A DNA stretch of 64,000 bases from Amycolatopsis aidingensis (lineage in GTDB: Bacteria; Actinomycetota; Actinomycetes; Mycobacteriales; Pseudonocardiaceae): the NCBI RefSeq assembly GCF_018885265.1, contig NZ_CP076538.1, positions 124,001-188,000 of the forward strand, read 5' to 3'. Below are positions 6,846 through 15,917 of the stretch, piece by piece (the stretch's first letter is position 1; every line of letters starts with the position of its first letter). The notes beneath the pieces are model-generated. The model was not told the origin of the DNA. It saw only the letters and a program-made list of their open reading frames with translations, and ran no database searches. The position numbers and the translations under genes were made by a program.

Positions 6846-8657
6846 TCAGGCACCGGCGAGATTCGCCGCGGCCCACGCCTTCCGCGGGTCGAGGTCGAGC
6901 GGGCGCGGCGCCGGATCCGGACGCATCCGTTGCAGCAGCACCTGCTGCACCAGCGTGCTCTGCTGCCCGCCCGCGGCCACCTGGCGCCAGAACACGTGGT
7001 CCTCCAGCCCGTCCAGCAGCGGATCCTCGGTCCAGCCGCCCACCGCGTCCAGCACCGAGCGGTGCACGAGGTACCCGCTGCCGAGGTAGGGCAGCCGGTC
7101 CAGCCTGCGCCGCTCCGGCGGCAGCGCCCCGACCAGGCCTGCCACCGGATCGGCCACCGGGCAGTGTGCCACCCCTTCCTCCGGCCCGTGTTGCAGCAAC
7201 CGCTCCAGCAGGTGCTTTGCGGCCCGCATCCCCGCGTCCAGCACCAGCAACCGTGGCGCGGTGGAGGCTTCGGCCAGGGCGTTGCGGGCGTAGCCACGGC
7301 CGAGGGGCAGTTCGTGCCGCAGCATCCGGTAGGGCCGCGACACCTGGTGCGGTACGACCCCGTCCTCGGCGACGAGGATCTGCCCCGGCAGCACGGTCCC
7401 GCACAGCAGGTCCCGTACCAGCTCGTCCGGATCGGGCTCGCCCGGCCTGCGCACCACCAGCACGTCGGCGTCCACCCTCTGCACCTCAGGGAACAGCTCG
7501 GCACCGCTGGACTCGACCCAGCAACGGCCGGAGGTACGCCGGGCCGCGACCGTGCGCTGGGCCAGCCGGACCGCCTCAGCCGTGCTCATGGGGTGCACCG
7601 GCGCTTCCGGTTCGGGCAGCGTGGGCTCCCCGCCGAACCGGACGTCCACCGAGGGGGTGTCGATCGCCAGCGCCTGCGCGGGTGAGCGCAGGGCCCCGGC
7701 CAGCCTGCGCGCCTCGGTCAGATCCGGCGGCGGCGACTGCGGGCCGGTCAGCAGCGAGCTCGCCAAGGCGGTGAGCATGCGGGCGGAACCGGGCAGGTCG
7801 AGGCCGCGCACGAACTCGTAGGCTGCGGCGCGCAGCTGGCGTTCCCGCTCCGGTTGCGCACACAGCGCAGCGACGGCGCTGCCCAGCGACTCGGGCCTAC
7901 TCACCACCAGGTGGCGACCTGGGACAAGCGGTTCGAGATTGAGGCATGGCTCGGTCACCACCACACACCCGTTGGACATGGCCTCCAGCGTGCGCACCCA
8001 TTCCAGGGTTCTGGCCTGCTCCCGGTGCACGTTCAGCAGGAACCGGGACCGGGCGAGGTGGGCCAGCTTCTCCGTGCCGGGAAGGAAGTCGGGCCGCTTG
8101 GCCGTCATCATCTCGTGCGGCGGGGTGAGCAGCCGGACCCGCAGGTCCTGCAGGTCCGGCCAGTACGAGCCGAGCAGCAAGGACCGGCGTCGCTGTGCGG
8201 TGCCAAGGTAGGTGACGTCGATGTCCCGGACGGCGTCCAGGTCGCCACCCCAGCTGTCCCAGCGAGGGCTGTAGCCGAGCTGGAAGTACTCCGCCTGGAT
8301 ACCCCGGCGACCCAGTTCGGCGGTCGCCTCCCGGTTGATGTCCACGGCCGCGGCCAGGCTGCGCACCAGCGCGGCGTTGCGTTCGAAGGTGTCGGTTCCG
8401 GGGTTCTCGACGCAGAAGCCGATCGTGCGCCGGCACAGGTCCGCGGCAGGCAGTTGCTCGTCCGGGGTGACCACGAAGTACTCGTGCGGCACCACCACGT
8501 AGACGGTGTTCGGCCCGGGCTCGGGGAAGCGCCCGGTGGCCGTGCGTGCCTGGCCGCCGACCGCGCGGACGGCGTCGGCGACGACCTCGAGGAGCTCCGC
8601 CATGAAGGCCGAACCCCCCTCCGCCGAGACCAGGCAGAGATCGGCTTCGCGGCTCAT
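6846..8657 (-). CDS. two-domain glycosyltransferase
   Basis: A 603-residue protein. Residues ~1-290 look like a GT-B enzyme of the CgeB/YkvP-like group (VVPHEYFV, the C-terminal half with RSRFLLNVHREQ and EAMSNGCVVVTEPCLNLEPL). Residues ~370-600 look like a second, degenerate GT-A/GT2 domain, with LLVLDAGM at the usual metal-site position and GYLVHRSVLDAVGGW...LEDHVFW resembling the GT2 acceptor region. It would add sugars to a surface glycan. The ATG start is supported by GAAGGAG 7 bp upstream. It is the last gene of a minus-strand glycan cluster. Confidence 0.78.
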   Translation of the reverse strand: MSREADLCLVSAEGGSAFMAELLEVVADAVRAVGGQARTATGRFPEPGPNTVYVVVPHEYFVVTPDEQLPAADLCRRTIGFCVENPGTDTFERNAALVRSLAAAVDINREATAELGRRGIQAEYFQLGYSPRWDSWGGDLDAVRDIDVTYLGTAQRRRSLLLGSYWPDLQDLRVRLLTPPHEMMTAKRPDFLPGTEKLAHLARSRFLLNVHREQARTLEWVRTLEAMSNGCVVVTEPCLNLEPLVPGRHLVVSRPESLGSAVAALCAQPERERQLRAAAYEFVRGLDLPGSARMLTALASSLLTGPQSPPPDLTEARRLAGALRSPAQALAIDTPSVDVRFGGEPTLPEPEAPVHPMSTAEAVRLAQRTVAARRTSGRCWVESSGAELFPEVQRVDADVLVVRRPGEPDPDELVRDLLCGTVLPGQILVAEDGVVPHQVSRPYRMLRHELPLGRGYARNALAEASTAPRLLVLDAGMRAAKHLLERLLQHGPEEGVAHCPVADPVAGLVGALPPERRRLDRLPYLGSGYLVHRSVLDAVGGWTEDPLLDGLEDHVFWRQVAAGGQQSTLVQQVLLQRMRPDPAPRPLDLDPRKAWAAANLAGA

Positions 8658-8733
8658 GGCTCGACTCCTTCTCGCTGCGCTCCACGGCCCACTGGCCGGA
8701 CCTGCCATGCTCGCGAGGCGTCGTCTTCGCGGA

Positions 8734-9288
8734 TCACGGCCTCTGCGTCCTCCTGCGGACCGCGCGCAGCGGCGCGGTGACGCGCCAGCTGACCGTTTGC
8801 CGGGTTGCCTCCAGCTCCCTGGCGATCTCGGCGGCCCGCCGCTCGGCGGCCACCGAACGGCCCCGGTCGGCCTCGACCTCGGCCGCCGGGCCGCTTCCGG
8901 CGACCTCACCCGCGGCCAGTGCGAGTTCGGCGTCCAGCAGCCGGAGCCGGATCTCGTCCCGCTCCTTGCGACAGTTGGCGAGTTCGGCGCGCAGGCTGTC
9001 CCGCTCGGACCGGACGGTGGCCACATCCGATTCCACCGCTCGCAGCCGCGCCGCCAGCTCCCCGGCTTCCTGCTCGGCCCGTTCCGCTTGCTGGCGCAGC
9101 TCGTGGGCGCGCTGTTCGCCTTTCCGCAACTCCTCGTGGTCCGCACGGGCTATCCGGAGCTGCTCCTCGGTCTCGGCGAGCAGGTTCTTCAACCGGTCCT
9201 GCTCGGCGACGAACGTTTCTCGCTCGGCCCGCAGGCGCGTGAGTTCCGCGCGCACACGTCCCGGCAGTTCGGTCAGGTCCTCGAGCAC
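8734..9288 (-). CDS. coiled-coil protein with glycosyltransferase-type SWR tail
   Basis: A 184-residue protein (GTG start) that is almost wholly charged heptad helix (residues ~10-160, rich in Glu, Arg and Leu). It ends SWRVTAPLRAVRRR. That S-W-R-x-T-x-P-L-R motif is common at the ends of coiled coils attached to polysaccharide glycosyltransferases and in O-antigen-type assembly proteins. It lies 9 bp after the GT4 gene and 76 bp before the next glycosyltransferase gene. It may scaffold the enzymes on the membrane or serve as a molecular ruler for chain length (inference from WbdD-type systems). Confidence 0.72.
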   Translation of the reverse strand: MLEDLTELPGRVRAELTRLRAERETFVAEQDRLKNLLAETEEQLRIARADHEELRKGEQRAHELRQQAERAEQEAGELAARLRAVESDVATVRSERDSLRAELANCRKERDEIRLRLLDAELALAAGEVAGSGPAAEVEADRGRSVAAERRAAEIARELEATRQTVSWRVTAPLRAVRRRTQRP

Positions 9289-9297
9289 AGTCGCCTC

Positions 9298-11214
9298 TCA
9301 GGTCGGTTGCTCGCCACCGTTGGCGAGTTCGGTCAGGATCTCGGAGTACTCCCGTGCGTAACCGCTCGGCTGGAGCCAGTCCGCCAGGTGGCGGTAGGCG
9401 TTGTTCGCCATCTCCTGCCGCCGGGCCGCGGTGGTGTCCAATGCGCGTAGCAGCGCGACGGTGAGTGCGTCGACATCGTTGGTCTCGAACAGCCAGCCCG
9501 TCTCGCCGTCGATGACCATCTCGCGGGAGCCGAACACGTCTGCGGCGACTACCGGGATCCCGCAACACACAGCTTCCAGGATCGAGCGGGGTAGCGACTC
9601 GATGTCGGAGCTGTTCACGAAGATGTCCGCGGCCTGCAGCCACGGGGTCGGGTCCCGCTGTACTGGCACCAGCTGCACCCAGTCCTCGATCCCGGTGCGC
9701 TCGACGGTCTCCGCGAGCGCGAGCCCGTACGGCGAGGCATGTTGACCGACGATGATGAGCCGGGCCGAGGGGTGGCTCCTGCGGACCTTCTCCATGGCCG
9801 AGATGAGCGGCCCCTGGCCCTTGCGCGACTCCACAACGCCGACGTTGAGCAGCACGATGTCTTCCGGATCGATACCCAGCGTGTGCCGGGCCTGCCAACG
9901 GGTTTCCGCCCTGGTCCGGCCGCCGTACTTCACCATCGGCGTGCCGTACCGCACCGTCCGGCACCGCTCCGGGGTGCTGTACGGCAGGAACATCTCCCGC
10001 GTCGCGTCGGCGACGAACAGCAACTTGTCGGTGTTGGAGATGGTGCGTTCCCAGCGTTGCCACACTGCCCGCGGTGGGGTGTGCGGCCCCCAGTTCTGGT
10101 AGGCGAAGTCCGGCAGCGAGAAGCTTTCGTGGATGACCCACGCCGTCGGCAGGCCGGCCCGCTGGGCAGCGTCCGCGGCGGGGAACCCGCCCAGAGTGTT
10201 GATCAGCGCTACCGAGGCGCCGGAGCATTTCGCGAGGTACGCCAGCTCCGCGACATGGCCCTCGTAGTACGGCACACTCGAGTTCCGATAGTGCGTCGTC
10301 AGGTGCACCGGGATGCCGAGCTCCTCGCAGTCGGTACGCAGCGGCCCATCCATCTCGGTGGCCAGGGTGATGGTCCACCCGTGGTCCCGGACCAGCCTGC
10401 CGAGCAACTCCTGCAGCCACAGTTGCCCGCCCCCGAGGCCGAGGCTGTGCGTGAGCACCAGCAGATGCCGGGGATCAGTGCGCACCTGAACCCGCGCCAG
10501 GGCCCGCTCGGTGTTCTCGGCGAGCTCGGCGGAGAGGGCGGCATCGTCGGCGTCCGGGACGGGGTTGCTCAGCGTGAATCGTCGTGCCGGGGAGATCCAC
10601 TCGCCGGCCCCGGCGGTGTAGTACCGGACCCGGACGGTCAGCTCCCGGTCCTGCCCCGGCGGCAGGTTGACCGGCACCCGGGCCTCGAAGCCCGCGACGG
10701 CCGCGTCTGGGAACTCGGGCAGTTCGGCCGCTGCGTCCGGCCGTGGTAGCCGGGTACGGGCCCGCACCGGGCGCCCGCCGTCCACGATCACTTCCACAAT
10801 GCTCGGTGCGCGGCTGTCCAGTAGCGCCCAGCCGCAGACGAAGACGACGTTGCCAGGAGCCTTGCGATCGGTTTTCGGCGATTCCAGCTCGCCCAGCCAC
10901 ATCGGCGCCTCGCCGGGGCGTTGCCGCACCGTCACCGGCGTGCTGGTGAGTTCCGCGCCGTCCGGGCCGAGTACGAGCAGCTCATGCGTACCCTTCGGAA
11001 CCGGCCTCGTCGGCTCCGCGCGCCAGCCGATGGCACCTTCCGGGGCCTCGGTCAGGTGGTCGGGCACCAGCACCGCGGGAACGTCGCCGATCCGCACGCT
11101 GAACTCGCCGAGGCCGGTCACCCCGGTGATCCAGCCGCGGGCCGCGAAGTGGTGGCCAACCTCCTGCGGCAGCGGTAGCACCCCGGCCGTGCACATCGCG
11201 GTGACCGGCATCAT
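9298..11214 (-). CDS. GT4 family glycosyltransferase with N-terminal accessory domain
   Basis: A 638-residue protein. Residues 1-~240 are beta-rich and not recognised, perhaps an immunoglobulin-like or carbohydrate-binding module. Residues ~255-630 are a retaining GT-B enzyme of family GT4: LVLTHSLGLGGGQLWLQELL at the acceptor fold, GVVESRKGQGPLISAM in the linker, and the sugar-nucleotide E-x7-E motif in ESLPRSILEAVCCGIPVV. The first of two consecutive ATG codons overlaps the stop of the upstream methyltransferase gene (ATGA), so the two are translationally coupled. Likely role: extension of a surface polysaccharide from a nucleotide sugar. Confidence 0.87.
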   Translation of the reverse strand: MMPVTAMCTAGVLPLPQEVGHHFAARGWITGVTGLGEFSVRIGDVPAVLVPDHLTEAPEGAIGWRAEPTRPVPKGTHELLVLGPDGAELTSTPVTVRQRPGEAPMWLGELESPKTDRKAPGNVVFVCGWALLDSRAPSIVEVIVDGGRPVRARTRLPRPDAAAELPEFPDAAVAGFEARVPVNLPPGQDRELTVRVRYYTAGAGEWISPARRFTLSNPVPDADDAALSAELAENTERALARVQVRTDPRHLLVLTHSLGLGGGQLWLQELLGRLVRDHGWTITLATEMDGPLRTDCEELGIPVHLTTHYRNSSVPYYEGHVAELAYLAKCSGASVALINTLGGFPAADAAQRAGLPTAWVIHESFSLPDFAYQNWGPHTPPRAVWQRWERTISNTDKLLFVADATREMFLPYSTPERCRTVRYGTPMVKYGGRTRAETRWQARHTLGIDPEDIVLLNVGVVESRKGQGPLISAMEKVRRSHPSARLIIVGQHASPYGLALAETVERTGIEDWVQLVPVQRDPTPWLQAADIFVNSSDIESLPRSILEAVCCGIPVVAADVFGSREMVIDGETGWLFETNDVDALTVALLRALDTTAARRQEMANNAYRHLADWLQPSGYAREYSEILTELANGGEQPT

Positions 11215-13280
11215 CGCCCTTCCCCCTTCTCGGTGACCTGCGCACGCCGCAGCACGATCACATCCAGCAACTCGCCCAGCGCAGCCTCGTGGTATCCGGC
11301 AAGGCGCAGCGACGGCTGGGCCAGCACCTGGCGGACCGTCCAGTCCGGCGTGCTCAGTGAGAATCCCTCCCAATGGCCGAAACCGCGAGTACGGTAGTCG
11401 ATCAGTGCCTGCCACGCGGGCGATACCGGGTAATCGTCACCCTTTTCTTGCTCGATCTCGAATCGCTCGGCGGCCCGCCTGCCGGGGATTCCGAGGAACG
11501 CCAGGCCATCCGGGGCAAGCCGGGCGGCGACGTCTTGCAGCGCGGGCCGCCAGGCCGCGGCGTCGAGGGTGCGAAACCGCGTTCCGCACCAGAGCAGCTC
11601 CACCTGGCCGGGCCCTTCGAGCTCGGTGGCGCCGAGTTCGGCCACGCAGAACCGCACGGCATCCGGATCCTCGTCCTCCGCCAGCACGATGGCCTCCGGG
11701 AAGGCCGCACGCAGTGCACGCAGCTCGCGGCCGTACCCGCAGCCGAGATCGAGGATCCGGGTCGGAGCCGCGGTACGTTCCATGGTCAGCGTCGTCCGTA
11801 CCAGATGGGCAGCGTCCCGTGCCCAGCCGAAGTAATCTCGAAGGTCGCCGTCGAAGGCCGGGTCGGCTGGCGCGATCGTGCGATTCATCGGCCGCGGCTC
11901 GTGCTCGGCCGCCGCGTCGATCCGCTGTGCCAGCCGGTCCAGCCAGATCGCGCGGATCTCCTCGCGCAGCTCGCGGGTTCCCAGCACCGAGGCGCTGGCG
12001 CCGATCGCGGCGAAGTGGCTTTCCCGCTCCACCGCACGCTCGACGAAGCCCGGCTTGAGCCCGATCAGCACGCCGAGCCAGCCGGCCGTCTCCCGCGTGG
12101 TGCTGCCCGGCGCGGCACCACTCCAGCCGGCCGCACACAGGTGGTGCGCCAGGACGAGCACCCCGCGCTCGGCGACCTCTTCCGGACCGGCACGCGCGTT
12201 CTCCCACTCCAGGTCGATCGGCCGCAGCCGATCCCCGTCAACCAGCACGTTGTGCGGCAGCAGGTCCCACAGCGCGGGACCGACCAGCGGCTCCTGCATG
12301 TCCAGCAGGGCCCGCCACTCGGCGAGCAGCGGGTCGACCCGCCAGGGCTGCTCCAGCAGCAGAGACGTGATGGTCGGCGCGTCGTACACCGGCTCGGTGC
12401 ACTCGCGGACGGCGATGCCCTCCACCGAAGGGTGGGCTGGTTGCAGCGGTGTCCGCCGGACCTCGGCGCCTTCGCCCACCCGAGTGACATCGGCCTTGGT
12501 GCACCAGGCCGCGGCGCGCTCGGCGGTGTTGAAGTACGTGGCCAGCCGCTCTGGCGGCCACAGCGGCCGAACCGGCTCGGCCGCCGTGCCGTTGGTCGCG
12601 AGCACCAGGAAGCTGTCCACCCGGTCGTCCCGGCGAGGTCCAGTGCTCGCAGGCTCAGCCTGGAGGGCTTCCGCCAGGCGCGGGTGCCGGGCGCGCAGCT
12701 GCGCGGTGAGCATGGTCCGGACGATCCGATGATGCGGGAAGCAGTCCAGCAGTAGCGGGTCGTCGAACCCGGCCTGGCGCAGTGCGGCGGTGCAGGTCGA
12801 CCGGTTCGTTGCCGGTCGACCCGGTTCGCCGAGCGCCAGGCAGAGCGTGCCGCCGGCGCGCAGCCGCTGCCGGAGGCGGTACAGGAAGCCCGGGTTGCTC
12901 GCGGCAGGCTCGGCGAACTCACCGGCCACCAGGGCCAGGTCGTACTGCCGGTCGGCAGGCAGGTCGGCGAGGGCGCCGTGGAGGACCCGGACCGAGTCCA
13001 GCCCTTCGGTCCGCTCCCTGGTCGCCTGCACGAGGTCCGCGGTGGGCTCCACCGCGTCCACGGCTGTCACGGTCTCGCCGAGGTACCGGGTCAGCTCCCC
13101 GTGACCGCTGCCGACCTCCAGCACGCTCGCACTCGGCGACACGTCGAGGCCGCGCAGCAGGTTGGCCCGGCCATGGTCCAGGATGGCGCGCTCGGCCTCG
13201 CCGCGAGCCGCGAAGTGCAGCTCATCGCTCAGGGCACTGCGGTCTGCGGCGTGCCGGACGATCGTCGGTATCAGCTCCAC
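11211..13280 (-). CDS. methyltransferase / kinase-like / methyltransferase fusion
   Basis: A 689-residue protein with three parts. Residues ~40-200 are a class I SAM methyltransferase (motif I VLEVGSGHGE at 53-62). The middle carries an aminoglycoside-kinase-like catalytic region (LWDLLPHNVLV, then RPIDLEWENA, near residues 335-365), matching the D-x4-N and D-x-E pattern of APH/WbdD kinases. Residues ~480-680 are a second methyltransferase (ILDLGCGYGRE at ~505-515). The first two parts reproduce the order of WbdD, which methylates and phosphorylates the non-reducing end of O9a polysaccharide to stop growth. The start is GTG. It overlaps the GT4 gene and is followed by a coiled-coil gene, consistent with chain termination (inference). 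Confidence 0.75.
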   Translation of the reverse strand: MELIPTIVRHAADRSALSDELHFAARGEAERAILDHGRANLLRGLDVSPSASVLEVGSGHGELTRYLGETVTAVDAVEPTADLVQATRERTEGLDSVRVLHGALADLPADRQYDLALVAGEFAEPAASNPGFLYRLRQRLRAGGTLCLALGEPGRPATNRSTCTAALRQAGFDDPLLLDCFPHHRIVRTMLTAQLRARHPRLAEALQAEPASTGPRRDDRVDSFLVLATNGTAAEPVRPLWPPERLATYFNTAERAAAWCTKADVTRVGEGAEVRRTPLQPAHPSVEGIAVRECTEPVYDAPTITSLLLEQPWRVDPLLAEWRALLDMQEPLVGPALWDLLPHNVLVDGDRLRPIDLEWENARAGPEEVAERGVLVLAHHLCAAGWSGAAPGSTTRETAGWLGVLIGLKPGFVERAVERESHFAAIGASASVLGTRELREEIRAIWLDRLAQRIDAAAEHEPRPMNRTIAPADPAFDGDLRDYFGWARDAAHLVRTTLTMERTAAPTRILDLGCGYGRELRALRAAFPEAIVLAEDEDPDAVRFCVAELGATELEGPGQVELLWCGTRFRTLDAAAWRPALQDVAARLAPDGLAFLGIPGRRAAERFEIEQEKGDDYPVSPAWQALIDYRTRGFGHWEGFSLSTPDWTVRQVLAQPSLRLAGYHEAALGELLDVIVLRRAQVTEKGEGR

Positions 13281-13289
13281 GGGGGCCCG

Positions 13290-14519
13290 CTAGCCGTCGG
13301 CCGGGAAGCTCTCCAGCATGGTCTTGACCGCTCGCTGGTAGCTCCCGCTGAGCGAGGCCTCGTCGGTGAGCGGGTCCTGCACCACGTTGACCCGGATGAG
13401 GTTGTCACCGGAAATCCAGGTGCCGCGGTAGTGCCCCACCCCGCTGAATGTCTCCTTCTGGAAAACCACTTCCTTCGGCATGTCCGGAAGCGGTTCCTCG
13501 ATTCGGACGAAGCTGTTGTCCTTGGCGTATTCGCGAAGTTTCTCCGCCAGGTTAGTCGCGCTCTCCTGGCTTTCCGTGGGAATCACCATCACGGAGAAGA
13601 CATCGGCGGTCGGGCCAGTGTCGTCCGGCTGCTTCTGTGAGCCACGCCAGGCCACCTCGGTCACCGACTCGGTGGTGAGCAGCTCCATCTCCTCGGTGGA
13701 GAGGATGTCCAGCTGTGCCAGTTCGCCGACCGGCAGCACACCGTTGTTGGTGTCGGCCTGCCCCGGCGGTTTCGGCATCTTGTCGAACAGTTGCTGGTTC
13801 GGGCTGGGGGGCGCCGTGCTGGTGGGGGTTTGCGGCGCATTTTGCTCGCTGGTCTGCTCGGCGGCTGGTTGGTTGGAGTCGCCACCGGAGAACAGGAAGA
13901 TCCCTCCGGTCACGAGGCCGCCGACCACCAGCACGCTGACCAGCACGATGACGGCGATCTTGCCGCCCTTGCCCTTCTCCTCGGTGAAGAACTCGGGCCC
14001 CTGGCGGACCCAGTCCTGACTGCCGGGGTCGGCTGGCGGGAGGTCGGTGCCGCCCCACGGCGGGCTCATGTCCTGTTCGGGGGTGTTCCACGGTTGGCCG
14101 GGCTGGGCAGGCTGCGAAAAACCACCCGCTGGTGAGCCGGGATGCCCGTACTGGCCCTGCTGGGGTGGCGTCTGCTGCGGTCCGGGCTGCTGTGGCTGTG
14201 GCGGCTGGGCCTGCCATGCGGGTGTCTGCTGGGCCTGGTGCTGCTGGTGACCGGGATTCGCCACGAACTGGGTGGCCTCGGACGAGCTCTGCCCAGAGTT
14301 GGCCTGCGGCTGTACCGGCGAGATGACCTGGGTCGAGTCGGCGTTTGAGCCCGGTGCCCCGGATGGCTGTTCCGTCGGAGCCTGCTGGTTACCGCCCGGT
14401 TCGCCCTGCGTCACCGCGGACGACAGCACTTGGTCACGACGAACCCGGTAGTCGTCAGCAGAGAGTCGCCCGGCGGCAAGCTCCTCGTCCAGCTTGCGCA
14501 ACTCTTCCTGCCAGGACAC
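13290..14519 (-). CDS. one-pass membrane protein with N-terminal SHOCT-like helix pair, paralogue 1
   Basis: A 409-residue protein. The N-terminal 35 residues (SWQEELRKLDEELAAGRL) resemble the short oligomerisation motif of SHOCT proteins. Next comes a long Gln/Pro-rich region (to ~190), one membrane helix (IAVIVLVSVLVVGGLVTGGI), a Pro/Thr linker, and a ~150-residue external domain starting near PGQADTNNGVL. The GTG start was chosen because the paralogue encoded upstream starts at the equivalent residue. The external domain has no recognised family; its fold may be shared with the neighbour, which keeps the ADTNN motif. It lies 9 bp before the methyltransferase fusion gene. Confidence 0.8.
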   Translation of the reverse strand: MSWQEELRKLDEELAAGRLSADDYRVRRDQVLSSAVTQGEPGGNQQAPTEQPSGAPGSNADSTQVISPVQPQANSGQSSSEATQFVANPGHQQHQAQQTPAWQAQPPQPQQPGPQQTPPQQGQYGHPGSPAGGFSQPAQPGQPWNTPEQDMSPPWGGTDLPPADPGSQDWVRQGPEFFTEEKGKGGKIAVIVLVSVLVVGGLVTGGIFLFSGGDSNQPAAEQTSEQNAPQTPTSTAPPSPNQQLFDKMPKPPGQADTNNGVLPVGELAQLDILSTEEMELLTTESVTEVAWRGSQKQPDDTGPTADVFSVMVIPTESQESATNLAEKLREYAKDNSFVRIEEPLPDMPKEVVFQKETFSGVGHYRGTWISGDNLIRVNVVQDPLTDEASLSGSYQRAVKTMLESFPADG

Positions 14520-14652
14520 CCGTCGGCCCCCTATCTGTTCAACGTTGGTCGGCAACCCGCGGCTGCCCGGCACCGTCGGCTCGGTGACGTGGCATATTCT
14601 GCACGGTTACCGGGACCAATCGTGGTCAGGGTCAAATCGTGATCCGGCCGTT

Positions 14653-15765
14653 TCATGCACCGGGGAGTACGTCACGGACGGACTCGACGGTTCGTTGTGA
14701 CCGGGCACGAAGGTCGGTCGCGTCCGAGTTCAACGCCTGCGAGACCCAGACACTGACGACCATGCTGCCAGACGTGTACCACGAGCCGAGCATCCGGCCG
14801 TTCTCGTTGCTGCCGGTGACAGCGCGCTCACTCGCCTGCGTCTCGGTGAATCCGGAGGTCAACGCCGACCGGTAGAGGTAGTCCAGCACCGCCTGTGCGT
14901 TCTCCGGTCCCGCGGTCGGGATGATCAGTACCAGGTAGCCGTCGTCCCCTTCGGCCGAACGCTGATAGATGACCTGGTCGGCACCGTTCTCGGTGAACTG
15001 CACGGCCGCCTCGGCGGAGTAGAGGCCGAGTTGCCTGCCCTTCTCCACCGACATCGTGGAGTTGTTCGTGTCGGCCTCGCCCGGGAGCGCGGGCAACCGG
15101 TCGGCCAGCGGTACCTGCGTCGGGGCGACCCGGGTGGTGGTCGCGGTCGGCGCGGTACCTTCCGTGCCGCCCGGGTTGCCCTGGCTACTCTGCGCCGCCG
15201 GCTGGTCGGTGTCCGCGCCCAGCCACCATGCCCCTGCGATCACCAGCATCAGCGCGATCAGCACGCCGCAGGCGATGAGCAGCCATGTCGGCAGGCCACG
15301 GTGCCGGGGTTCGGCAGGGACGGGCCAGGAACCGGGAGGCGTATCGGGCTCAGGTGAGCGCAGGTCGAGTGGGGGTGCTGGCGCTGCAGGTGGCCGGGCG
15401 GGCTGCCGCTGCTGCCGGAACGGGTTCGGGATCACCTCGGTCGGCCGGTTGTCGGCCGGGCTGGGGGCCGTGGTGGGTCGCTCGGTCGCCCGTAGCCGGG
15501 CCGAGAAGGACATCCGTTCGCCGGGTGGCTCGGTGCCCTCGGGCGCCCGGGTGGGCTCGGGCGCCGGTGGCGTGGAGGCGGGGTTGGTAGCCGCCCAGGC
15601 CGTTCCAGCGGACTCCGTCTGCCGGGGGGCGACCTTGGGCGATGGCACGGTGCCGCCGGAGACGGAGGCCAGCAGCTCGTCACGGAGCCGACGATGCTGG
15701 CTGTGGGTGATAGCACCGCTGGCCAGTTCGGCATCCAAGCGCCGTAGCTCTTCCTGCCAACCCAT
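14653..15765 (-). CDS. one-pass membrane protein with N-terminal SHOCT-like helix pair, paralogue 2
   Basis: A 370-residue protein with the same plan as the next gene: MGWQEELRRLDAELASGAI at the N-terminus, a Pro-rich cytoplasmic stretch, a membrane helix (LPTWLLIACGVLIALMLVIA), a Thr/Pro linker and an external domain opening PGEADTNNSTM. The external domain ends in a helix like its neighbour's (RSQRTVESVRDVLPGA against YQRAVKTMLESFPADG). ATG with GGGAG upstream. A tandem duplication is the simplest explanation. Function unknown; its position ahead of the glycan genes hints at a cell-surface role. Confidence 0.8.
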   Translation of the reverse strand: MGWQEELRRLDAELASGAITHSQHRRLRDELLASVSGGTVPSPKVAPRQTESAGTAWAATNPASTPPAPEPTRAPEGTEPPGERMSFSARLRATERPTTAPSPADNRPTEVIPNPFRQQRQPARPPAAPAPPLDLRSPEPDTPPGSWPVPAEPRHRGLPTWLLIACGVLIALMLVIAGAWWLGADTDQPAAQSSQGNPGGTEGTAPTATTTRVAPTQVPLADRLPALPGEADTNNSTMSVEKGRQLGLYSAEAAVQFTENGADQVIYQRSAEGDDGYLVLIIPTAGPENAQAVLDYLYRSALTSGFTETQASERAVTGSNENGRMLGSWYTSGSMVVSVWVSQALNSDATDLRARSQRTVESVRDVLPGA

Positions 15766-15917
15766 CGTGGACTCCCGCTCGCTCGGCAGCTTGCGGCTGC
15801 CGGACCCGATGTTAGTTGCTCCCGAGGCGGCGCCGAGCGCGTCTCGCGCAGGCTCAGTGTGCCGCAGCGGTGCCCCGAAGGTCCCGCTGACCGGTCCCGT
15901 CGGCGTACAGTTGATAT

